Source: an uncultured Prevotella sp. (lineage in GTDB: Bacteria; Bacteroidota; Bacteroidia; Bacteroidales; Bacteroidaceae). Taken from it: DNA of 10,941 nucleotides. The notes below the pieces were generated by a model that was not told the origin of the DNA, did not search any database, and was given only the letters and a program-made list of their open reading frames with translations. A program made the translations under genes and the position numbers. Positions 1-6,307 of the stretch are shown in pieces. The first letter of the stretch is position 1. The number at the start of each line of letters is the position of its first letter. The DNA lies in NCBI GenBank assembly GCA_905210845.1, contig CAJLYG010000097.1:1-10941 (forward strand), read 5' to 3'.

Positions 1-60
1 TTGACAACCTCAAAACAGGTTGCAAGCCCGATAAACACTGGGCTTTGACAACCTGTCAAC
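1..60. repeat. Hairpin-forming inverted and direct repeat cluster
   Basis: TTGACAACCT occurs at 1-10 and again at 45-54. Between the copies lies a long stem: AGGTTG (17-22) plus AAGCCC (24-29) pair with GGGCTT (40-45) plus CAACCT (49-54), around a 10-nt loop and with a small asymmetric bulge. A second palindrome, TTGAC/GTCAA, spans 45-59. No T-run follows, so this does not look like a standard intrinsic terminator on the + strand. It may be the tail of a structured intergenic repeat that starts before the window. The base pairing is visible; its function is unknown. Confidence 0.55.
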
Positions 61-63
61 CTA

Positions 64-95
64 TTTGCAAAAAAACGCTGTGAAGTATAAAATTG
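64..95 (+). promoter_or_regulatory. Candidate Bacteroidota promoter for the aspartic protease
   Basis: TTTG at 64-67, a 20-nt spacer, then TAAAATTG at 88-95, which matches the -7 consensus TAnnTTTG except for one base. Transcription would start near 100-103 and give a leader of about 75 nt. It is weaker than the other promoters in the window because of the -7 mismatch. Confidence 0.4.
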
Positions 96-174
96 TTTAG
101 GTAAGGAAACATCAAGAAACAATATATGGTCGAGCATGTCGTTATGTACAATAGATTTTAAATATATCTTTTGA

Positions 175-1116
175 ATGATGAAAATAAATAAGCGTTCGTT
201 TGTTTGGCTTGCAAACTGCAAGACTCTTTTGCTCCTTGCTGTTTTTGCCTTAGAAGTTTCTTTCGTAAAGGCCAATGACCAACATGTTTTTACAGATACT
301 ATACCCATAGTTGAACACAAAGGACATATATTGATGCCAGTAACGATAAATCATGAGCTCAAGCATTTAGTATTTGACACCGGTGCAAGTGAAATTTTTC
401 TATGGGGCGACAAAAAGCCTTTTGTGACAAAATGGATTGATGATGCTGTGGATGCAAAAAATCATACCGAGGAGGTGGAATCAGGCTTAGTACTTGCAGA
501 ATTCGGCTCCCAATGCGATTCTCTCATTGCTTCATATAAGCCCCTTCCAAATGACAGCTCGTTGCGTAAAGCATTGTTAGACACGGGCGACGGATTGATG
601 GGATTCTGCCCACTTATAAGGAGGGGACTGAACTATTTCGTAAAGGTTGACCTGCAAAAAGGCATCATGATTGTATCCAATGACCATCGGTGGGCTGAGC
701 TGACAAATGGAATTAAGGTGAGCTACAAGAAATGCGAATCGCTCCCTACCTTTATGGTGAGGATAGGCAAGAAACATCGGGCAAGACTTCCGCTTGATTC
801 CGGTGCAGCAAAGTTCTGTGCTTTCCGAACAAGCCTCTTAAACAAGTGGGAGAAGGGCGACAAAGACTTCAAGGCATGTAAGGTTTTTGATGGCAGTATT
901 GATGATTTCGCTGCGGCAAACGATACGGCAATCAGCAGAAGAAGGGTTAGGGCTTACAAGTGCGACTTTGCTATCGAGTCGTTTAATGTAAAGGATGCTC
1001 TAATCATTGATGACCCATTGGGTGACGGATCAGTCGGTGAGAAAATATTCCATAAAGCTGCCATATCCTTTGATCCCTGGCATCGGAAAATTATTTTCCA
1101 ACCTTACGAAATGTAA
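175..1116 (+). CDS. Secreted two-lobed retropepsin-like aspartic protease
   Basis: This 313-residue protein has an N-terminal signal peptide (basic start, hydrophobic LLLLAVFAL near 18-26). It carries two aspartic-protease active-site motifs: VFDTGAS with D68-T-G-A, and LPLDSGAA with D208-S-G-A. Each is followed about 70-80 residues later by the Gly-rich block and 'hxhD...h.h' strand typical of retropepsin-like folds: DTGDGLMGF...VKVDLQKG near 136-163, and GDGSVGEKIF...ISFDPWHRKI near 283-306. It therefore looks like a fused pseudo-dimer in which both lobes supply an Asp, unlike single-lobe retropepsins that dimerise. It probably acts in the periplasm or at the envelope. Start codons at 175 and 178 are tandem and equally possible. 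No partner gene is adjacent on the same strand, because a decayed regulator follows. The substrate is unknown. Similar proteases could process peptides, but nothing here proves it. Confidence 0.75.
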   Translation: MMKINKRSFVWLANCKTLLLLAVFALEVSFVKANDQHVFTDTIPIVEHKGHILMPVTINHELKHLVFDTGASEIFLWGDKKPFVTKWIDDAVDAKNHTEEVESGLVLAEFGSQCDSLIASYKPLPNDSSLRKALLDTGDGLMGFCPLIRRGLNYFVKVDLQKGIMIVSNDHRWAELTNGIKVSYKKCESLPTFMVRIGKKHRARLPLDSGAAKFCAFRTSLLNKWEKGDKDFKACKVFDGSIDDFAAANDTAISRRRVRAYKCDFAIESFNVKDALIIDDPLGDGSVGEKIFHKAAISFDPWHRKIIFQPYEM

Positions 1117-1137
1117 ATAATCGCAAATGCACGTAGG

Positions 1138-1406
1138 ATGCGTACCCGTGCCTTCTACCCAGAGTACAACTACATCACGGAGGCGTCGGCTGCAGGTAGG
1201 TAGACCCAAATAAGTGACGTAGCCGATAGATCCTATATTGGCTATGAGATCTTTGTCAGTCCCACTCGCGACTTCAAGTAGGAGCTGTTGTGGTACGGGC
1301 AGAAAGTCATCGTGCTTAGCCCGATGACTTCCGTCAGAAGATGACGGGCATTCTCAAGGACATGGCGAAAAGTTAGGAGAACGGCGAAAATACGTTGAAG
1401 GAGTAA
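1138..1406 (+). pseudogene. Decayed WYL-domain transcriptional regulator, C-terminal part
   Basis: Reading from 1138 gives the C-terminal half of a WYL regulator. Landmarks are YEIFVSPTRDFK at 1243-1278 and ELLWYGQKVIVLSP from 1282, which is the classical WYL C-terminal ending (DFxxELLxxGxxVxVLxP). The frame is broken by TAG at 1201 and 1279, by loss of one base near 1322-1323 that shifts to the frame DDFRQKMTGILKDMAK, and by TAG at 1374. It ends at TAA 1404-1406. The helix-turn-helix N-terminus is absent. WYL regulators usually sense ligands or nucleic acids and control defence or accessory genes; this one cannot make a full product. The segment is visibly richer in G+C than its neighbours, which suggests foreign origin. 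It fills the gap between the protease gene and the toxin-antitoxin pair. Confidence 0.7.
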
Positions 1407-1428
1407 TATACGAAAAGGTCGTTCAATA
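1407..1428 (+). repeat. Inverted-repeat copy flanking higBA, downstream side
   Basis: The segment beginning TATACGAAAA at 1407 matches, in inverted orientation, 2067-2088 on the other side of the toxin-antitoxin pair at 18 of 22 positions. The first 10 bases are identical. It overlaps the last codons of the antitoxin gene. It may be a second binding site for the antitoxin, or a trace of how the module inserted. Confidence 0.5.
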
Positions 1429-1728
1429 CACAGGTTTCACTATTTCTACTCTCATGCCAAGGGCATTAATAATCCTATAAAAGGCACCGACACTGGGCGT
1501 GATGATACCATTTTCGATTTTTGAAATATACGACTTGGTTGTATTAGTGCGCTCGGCAAGTTCAGCCTGAGTCATATTGGCTTCTTTCCGTGCGTCGTGG
1601 AGTATCTGACCCGAGTAGAAAGAGTATGCTTTCTCTTCTGCCAATGCTCGCTCTGGAGTACCCTCTTTCCCGAATTTCTTATCAAGAACCAAATCGTAAT
1701 CAACGATTTTGTGATTGTTTGTCTGCAT
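1423..1728 (-). CDS. higA: HigA-type antitoxin, XRE-family helix-turn-helix
   Basis: This 101-residue protein has a single XRE/Cro-type HTH at about residues 42-90. Motifs are RKEANMTQAELAERT, then KSYISKIENG for the recognition helix, then ALGMRVEIV. It lies downstream of a RelE/HigB-like toxin gene and overlaps it by 29 nt, which is the toxin-first order typical of HigBA. Its start codon at 1728 is preceded by a perfect AGGAGG (1735-1740) with a 6-nt gap, an unusually strong ribosome-binding site for Bacteroidota. Expected role: bind and neutralise HigB, and repress the shared promoter. The acidic N-terminal arm (residues 1-35) probably wraps the toxin. Family assignment is strong; neutralisation is inferred from context. 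Confidence 0.88.
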   Translation of the reverse strand: MQTNNHKIVDYDLVLDKKFGKEGTPERALAEEKAYSFYSGQILHDARKEANMTQAELAERTNTTKSYISKIENGIITPSVGAFYRIINALGMRVEIVKPVY

Positions 1729-2041
1729 AGTATGCCTCCTTTATTTTAATTGCCTTTTCTATTTCTGTATTTGGCGTTTTCTGAGTCTTCTTTTGGAAAC
1801 CGTTGAAAAGAACCACAATCTTACCTTCGTCGAAGATGAAAAAAACACGAAATATATTGCTGTTGAATTCCGTTCTCAACTCATAGATGCCTTCCCTCAT
1901 CAGTTTCACGAACTTCTTGGGCAACCGATCTTGGGTCTTCAAGAGAAGTAGTCCATACTGAATTTTCTCCTGTGCTTTGTCCGTCAGCATTTCCATGAAA
2001 GCTTCAAAATAGCCACCATACGTAACTATCTTTCTTTCCAT
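1700..2041 (-). CDS. higB: HigB-type mRNA interferase toxin (RelE/Gp49 fold)
   Basis: This 113-residue protein matches the phage-derived Gp49-like/HigB toxin family. Hallmarks are LLLLKTQDRLPKKFVKL (31-47), GIYELRTEFNSNIFRVFFIF (51-70) and FNGFQKKTQKTP (79-90). Basic residues in the last block and R56/R65 are the sort used to grip and cut ribosome-bound mRNA. Length is normal and the frame is intact. The start at 2041 lies only about 5 nt after the -7 box, so the transcript is probably leaderless and lacks a Shine-Dalgarno sequence, in contrast to the antitoxin. The next Met (residue 17) would delete the first strand and is less likely. It forms a two-gene operon with the XRE antitoxin. Confidence 0.87.
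   Translation of the reverse strand: MERKIVTYGGYFEAFMEMLTDKAQEKIQYGLLLLKTQDRLPKKFVKLMREGIYELRTEFNSNIFRVFFIFDEGKIVVLFNGFQKKTQKTPNTEIEKAIKIKEAYYADKQSQNR
1735..1740 (-). promoter_or_regulatory. Strong Shine-Dalgarno of the antitoxin gene
   Basis: AGGAGG on the minus strand lies 6 nt before the antitoxin ATG (1726-1728), inside the 3' end of the toxin gene. Perfect Shine-Dalgarno sites are rare in Bacteroidota. This one fixes the antitoxin start and should favour antitoxin synthesis over the toxin. Confidence 0.75.
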
Positions 2042-2045
2042 ACCG

Positions 2046-2076
2046 CAAAGGTAGGGAAAGTTTCAATATTAGACAA
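2046..2076 (-). promoter_or_regulatory. higBA promoter (TTG-N20-TACCTTTG)
   Basis: On the minus strand there is TTG at 2076-2074, a 20-nt spacer and TACCTTTG at 2053-2046, a perfect Bacteroidota -7 element. The toxin ATG begins 5 nt beyond the -7 box. Confidence 0.78.
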
Positions 2077-2088
2077 CTTTTTCGTATA
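2067..2088 (-). repeat. Inverted-repeat copy overlapping the higBA -33 box; candidate operator
   Basis: On the minus strand this begins TATACGAAAA and matches 1407-1428 at 18 of 22 positions. It covers the -33 TTG of the toxin-antitoxin promoter, where a repressing antitoxin would be expected to bind. GTATAC in its outer end is itself palindromic. The operator role is inferred from position. Confidence 0.45.
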
Positions 2089-2257
2089 CAATTTCCTGGT
2101 AAAAGATGTTAAACCGTATCACGAAATTGATAAACATCCATAATTTGCAATTTGTAATCAACACGTTTTTATTAGAATATTGCTGAAGTTGCGACAGCAC
2201 ATTTTTGTACCATTAAATTGAAATACCAAAAAAGGAAATAACATTATAAACCTTTGT

Positions 2258-2546
2258 ACTGCAGTAACAGTGCATCAGCGCAAGCTGGCAAAGGAAAAGG
2301 TCTCGCTTGACCTTGGCTATTACCCTGCCACCCCCTCCCCGAATGGGTCGGATGACACGGTGCGAGTATCTTGGCATCTACATCTATGCCACCCCCGCGG
2401 AGCACTTCCAGCAGGAGTACAACTGTTCTATGATGAAGAAAGCAGAGCTCATCAAGTGCCGCCACACGGAGTCTGTGACCAACGGGCAGTACATGTCCTT
2501 TGAGATGGAATGTCAGTCATATGAGATGGGAAATGCAGGATTTTAG
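2258..2546 (+). pseudogene. N-terminal relic of a Bacteroidales tyrosine recombinase (integrase)
   Basis: Two overlapping frames together spell the arm-binding N-terminus of a Bacteroidota phage/transposon integrase. The first frame (from 2258) gives TAVTVHQRKLAKEKVSL, then DLGYYPATPSPNG. After a frameshift near 2340-2350 the second gives MTRCEYLGIYIYATPAEHF, then MMKKAELIKCRHTESV. The pattern 'xLYLDYYPxI...MxRREYLGIYIYxxP...MxxKAExIRCxRTES' is characteristic of that family as I know it. The start codon is lost. The frame ends at 2546, before any core-binding or catalytic domain (no R-H-R-Y residues). It is richer in G+C than its surroundings. It is the trace of a mobile element that once integrated or rearranged here, next to the toxin-antitoxin pair. 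Confidence 0.65.
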
Positions 2547-2567
2547 TATTATTTAACCGTAATGTCC

Positions 2568-2596
2568 TTGCTTTTCTGCATTTTTTTTTACATTTG
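2568..2596 (+). promoter_or_regulatory. Candidate promoter of the receptor-led operon
   Basis: TTG at 2568-2570, an 18-nt spacer and TACATTTG at 2589-2596, a full match to TAnnTTTG. The start codon follows 18 nt later, giving a very short leader. It probably drives the receptor and the genes behind it. Confidence 0.55.
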
Positions 2597-2614
2597 CAAC
2601 CGTCCACATAAATT

Positions 2615-5233
2615 ATGAGAACATTTCTCGCGATCATAGTGATGCTTGTCCTATTTATCCCTGTTGAGATAAATGGACAAATTCAGATGACTCTAATAGA
2701 TGGAGTTGTTAAGACTGAAAGAGGAGATTTCGTTCCACATGCAAGCGTTTACGTTACAAAATTAAGACAACCAAACAGAATATTGGCCTCAACTCAATGT
2801 AATTCAAGAGGAGAATACAATATTAGGCTACAGGGCGTACAGGAAGACTCCGTAGAGTTGCATGCAACAGGCATCAGCATAGAGGCCTATTCGATTAAAT
2901 GTAAAAATGTTTCGCAACACATAGACATCATAGCCGGAGAGAGGGTTCAGCAGTTGAAAGATGTCGTAATAAAAGCACCGAAGATATACTTGCAAGGTGA
3001 CACGATCAACTACCGAGTGTCAGCTTTCCAACAACAAAATGATTTATCGATAGGTCAAGTTCTAAAACGCTTGCCAGGAATAACTGTCTCAGACATAGGA
3101 CAGATTTCTTATAAAGGTCTGCCTATTAAGAATTTCTATATTGAGGGGTTGGATTTGATGAAAGGAAAGTATGGTATCGCAACAAATAATATTGATCCAA
3201 ACAGCATAAGCACAGTTTAGGTTTTGGAGAACCATCAGGATATAAAGGCTCTCAAAGATTTAAAGCCTGAAGAAAGAGCATCCATTAATTTAAAACTAAA
3301 GAACGGTGTCAAGGGAATTTTTAACCTCATTGCCACATTAGGCCTGGGATATGACAACAAGAGCCTGTGGGATAATGAGCTGATAGCTACTTATTTCAAA
3401 CGCAACAGTCAACTTTTGGCTACTTACAAAGGTAATAATGACGGCAATGATTTAGAGAATGAACTACGCTCCTTTGACGATGACGGCATAAGATACAAAA
3501 CATCGACACTGTCGGAAATCGAAACGGCAAGTACACCCAACATAGGCAAACGGCATTACTTCTTCAATAAATCCCATGCGGGCACCGTTAACTATGTGAG
3601 TCGCATCGGAAGTGAAGGCGAATTGGGCTTTAATTTTTCACTATTAAATGATCGGGACGAGCGCTCAACAGACTATAAATCGGTAACATATCTGCCTGAT
3701 GGCACATCCAACTTAGTACAGCAAAAGACAAACTCGCTGACTCATCAAACTGTTGGGTATGGAACTTTCACCTATATGCTAAATTCTAAAAGCCGTTATT
3801 TGAAAGACCAAATAAAGGCAGAATTTATACATCAAGACGGAAGCAGCAGTACTCAAATGGCTGAATATATCAGTCAAAAGAGCAATATGAAGAATTTATA
3901 CTTGAATAATGCTCTGCACTTTACCAACCGGACGGCTGGCAATCATGGCGTGGATATCTACTCCAAAATTAATTTTGAGAGGAGGCCACATAACTTATTT
4001 GCATCTACAAATCTATTTCCTGAAGTCGTGAATGGCGGGGATATTTTTCAAGATGTTGTGCGCTCTAATTTGTCAACAGAAAACAGATTAGATTTGTTGT
4101 CGGCAATCGTACTGGGTAAACTATCAATCCATCCTACCGCTCATCTTAATTTCTCAAAGGACAAGCTAACGAGTGTTCTACAAACATATAATAATGATTT
4201 GGCACTAAATACCATCGATGCAGGTGTCGGTATTACAGCCTTTTATAAATTAAACAGAACATATTGTGAACTGCTCTTAGCAGGTGCCTATCGGCTATAC
4301 GACCTTAAAAACAATCAAGTAGATTTAACAACAGACAAGCATCGCTTTGTCGTCGAGCCACATCTTTCGATTAGACACACCATCAATAGCCATCATGAAT
4401 TAAGGCTGAAAAGCAGTTTAGCGTACTCCAGCCCAGCAATCGAAAATTTGTATGATAACTACATTTTGACAAGCTATAGGCAACTTTCTATCTATCAAAG
4501 TCATGATTTATATCAAGCAAACGTGTTTGCCACCAGTTTATCCTATGATTATAGAAACATATTGTCAATGTGGTTTGCTGGTGTAGATATGGGATTTACC
4601 CACTATAGCCCCAATGTCCTTTATGGAGCAAGCTATCAAGACGAAAAAGAAATTATTATCAGTAGACCTACGAATGAAGCTGCTGACAGCTACACCGTGT
4701 CTCTTCGTAGCAGCAAAGGTTGGGACTGGGCCAAGACAAAATTGAGTGTCAACGCCACTTACAAACATTTAGACAGCCCACTGCTCATTCAGGACCAGAT
4801 AGTAAGATATTTGTCGAACTCTTCCAATCTCAGTATGTCGCTCTACGCTATGCCTCTACATTGGATGGCTATCGACTATTCAAATAGTTGGTATATCATC
4901 AAATCGAGAATGAAATTGGGTTCGTCAGTCCCAACACAAAATACCTTTAAGTCGAAACTTGCATTCAATTTCATCATAACTAAAGCCTTAAGCTTGAATA
5001 TGAATTTCGCTTACTATTACAACAATCGAAACGAAAAAGACAAATCGTTCATACTTTCAAATGCTGAAGCAAGCTATGCCATAAAGCGGTGGAATTTTAC
5101 ATTCGTGGTAGATAATCTTTGGAACCAAAAACAATATATAAACTCTTTCTCTACAGAATTGCAAGAAAACACTACTATCTATAGGATTCGTCCAAGAAGT
5201 GTATTGCTAAAGGTGAGATACAGGATATTGTGA
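2615..5233 (+). pseudogene. TonB-receptor-like outer-membrane protein interrupted by an amber codon
   Basis: One continuous 872-codon frame is broken only by TAG at 3218-3220 (codon 202). Order of parts: signal peptide 1-21 (LAIIVMLVLFIPVEING); carboxypeptidase-D-like regulatory domain about 25-110; linker with LKDVVIKAPKI; plug-like region 125-235 with DTINYRVSAF, IGQVLKRLPGITV and FYIEGLDLMKGKYG; then a long beta-barrel rich in alternating aromatic strands to the C-terminus. Homologues I know read SIATVQVLENHQ where this gene reads STV-TAG-VLENHQ, so CAG to TAG is the simplest explanation. A TTG at 3224 opens the rest of the frame, but reinitiation there would lack the signal peptide and plug. 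The barrel shows no further damage, so the mutation looks recent. Likely original role: receptor or pore for a peptide or other large ligand, first gene of the locus. Confidence 0.8.
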
Positions 5234-5235
5234 AC

Positions 5236-5265
5236 AAGTACCTCGGTGCTTTTTATATATTTATT
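5236..5265 (+). terminator. Weak hairpin plus T/A-rich tract after the receptor gene
   Basis: AAGTAC (5236-5241) pairs with GTGCTT (5246-5251), including one G-U pair, around a CTCG tetraloop. TTTATATATTTATT follows. It starts 2 nt after the receptor stop. The stem is short, so this may attenuate transcription into the downstream genes rather than stop it. Confidence 0.35.
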
Positions 5266-5285
5266 AAGTTCAAAAACAGAAAGTT

Positions 5286-5408
5286 ATGGAAAAACCGATT
5301 TTTCGAGTCTTGGCACAAAGTGCCTTGAGCGAAAGGGAACAAAAATCCCTTTCTGGTGACAACGTCTGTGGATGCTTCCTTGACGAAGTTACGGTTTCCG
5401 CACAGGCT
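5286..5408 (+). pseudogene. GG-leader-like natural-product precursor segment
   Basis: Forty-one codons open with ATG at 5286 and run in frame, without a stop, into the GLPGLI gene. The peptide contains LAQSALSEREQKSLSGDNVCGC. As I know them, Bacteroidales natural-product/RiPP precursors have the leader pattern 'L...xLSxREMxxLxGG' followed at once by a CGC-type cysteine core. This segment fits closely, except Met is Gln and the final GG is GD. The expected core tail is missing, and FLDEVTVSAQA joins directly to the GLPGLI signal peptide. I infer the 5' part of a precursor gene, truncated by deletion and now upstream of, or fused to, the next gene. A C39 peptidase stump, the enzyme type that cuts GG leaders, lies downstream at 7358. 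Alternatives are an N-terminal extension without function, or a chance similarity. Confidence 0.5.
5301..5352 (+). other. Two stem-loops inside the leader-like segment
   Basis: GGCAC (5312-5316) and GTGCC (5320-5324) form a stem with an AAA loop. It can be extended by TTTCG (5301-5305) with CGAAA (5330-5334). An overlapping alternative pairs AAAGGGA (5332-5338) with TCCCTTT (5346-5352). The two share bases 5332-5334, so they could compete, as in an attenuator. Pairing is visible; regulation is speculative. Confidence 0.35.
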
Positions 5409-6242
5409 ATGAGAAAGATAGTAATGCTTATTCTGATATGCATAATATACAATTGTGCATACGCTCAGTTGCCTCCGGCACCGCAAACATTAGAACAAAA
5501 AAAGTGTATAGATACAACCGAGGTGGAGTGCGTATATTCATTTAAATTTCGGTTCAACCGAAATACCGCATATTCAGAAGACATACGTAAAGTACAGATA
5601 GGTAGAAAATATATCAAAGACTTTAGCTATATTGTATTCCACTATGATTCACTCGCCACTGAGCGAATGAAGAAAGGGCTCCAGAGCCAAAACATTCCAA
5701 GCCAAACTTATCCATGCGAGATGACTACCGACATCAACACACGTAGTGTTTCAGAGAAGTATAGACTCATGCTAAATGCTGGCGTCTTGTGCTACTCCAC
5801 TATTACAAAGACATATGATTGGCAGTTCATTGATGCTGACACCATGATTGCATCTCATCACTGCAACAAAGCAAAGCTTTTCTTCGCAGGAAGAAATTAC
5901 ACCGCATGGTACACAACAGAGGTGGCAGTGCCATACGGACCGTACAAATTTTATGGTCTTCCTGGCTTGATAATGAGAATAGAGGATGAGAACGGACTTT
6001 TCGTTTGGGATTTAAACAAGGTTGAATTTGTACAGAAACCCATTTATGCTTACACGTATGAAAATGAACAGACTTGTTCTGCGACTAAGGCTAAACAAAT
6101 CATACGCAAAATGATGACATCTCCGATGTCTTTTCTTCAATCCGTAGGAACTAAAATGATGGTTAGAAGGAGCGACGGAAGTTTTGGCGTGCCATCTCAC
6201 AATAGCGAACAGCAAGCATTCGAACCCATAGAGTTAGAGTAA
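5409..6242 (+). CDS. GLPGLI-family secreted protein
   Basis: Starting at ATG 5409 the protein is 277 residues with a clean signal peptide (MRKIVMLILICIIYNCAYA, cleavage before QLPP). This is why I prefer 5409 to the upstream in-frame ATG at 5286. The family signature GPYKFYGLPGLIMRIED is present (GLPGLI at 183-188), and the C-terminus ends in the typical PIELE. Length and ends are normal, so the gene appears intact. GLPGLI proteins are Bacteroidota envelope proteins of unknown biochemical role, often encoded near carboxypeptidase-D-plug receptors and peptide-export genes. Here the gene lies 175 nt after the receptor, 65 nt before the propeller gene, and directly behind the leader-like peptide. 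The placement suggests a part in handling or protecting against a secreted peptide, but this is inference. Confidence 0.85.
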   Translation: MRKIVMLILICIIYNCAYAQLPPAPQTLEQKKCIDTTEVECVYSFKFRFNRNTAYSEDIRKVQIGRKYIKDFSYIVFHYDSLATERMKKGLQSQNIPSQTYPCEMTTDINTRSVSEKYRLMLNAGVLCYSTITKTYDWQFIDADTMIASHHCNKAKLFFAGRNYTAWYTTEVAVPYGPYKFYGLPGLIMRIEDENGLFVWDLNKVEFVQKPIYAYTYENEQTCSATKAKQIIRKMMTSPMSFLQSVGTKMMVRRSDGSFGVPSHNSEQQAFEPIELE

Positions 6243-6307
6243 TATGCGAAATGCGTTGTTGCTCTCAAAATATCCTCCAACGATAATATAATTTTTCAAC
6301 AATCATT

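Noticed and set aside
2244..2465. Minus-strand open frame in the G+C-rich segment
   Set aside because: It is a shadow of the integrase relic, with no start signals and no recognisable motif.
1201..3220. TAG recoded as glutamine (TAG inside the WYL relic and the receptor)
   Set aside because: TAG ends the propeller gene at 7355 and the small lipoprotein at 9147, the WYL relic also has a frameshift, and all other genes read normally. Ordinary nonsense mutations explain it.
3224..5233. Separate gene starting at TTG 3224
   Set aside because: It is in the same frame as 2615-3220, lacks a signal peptide, and begins in the middle of a conserved plug motif. It is the back part of one interrupted receptor gene.
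5286..6242. GLPGLI protein starting at 5286 with a 41-residue extension
   Set aside because: The signal peptide begins at 5409 and would be internal. The extension looks like a different gene type (leader peptide). A true fusion is kept only as a finding.
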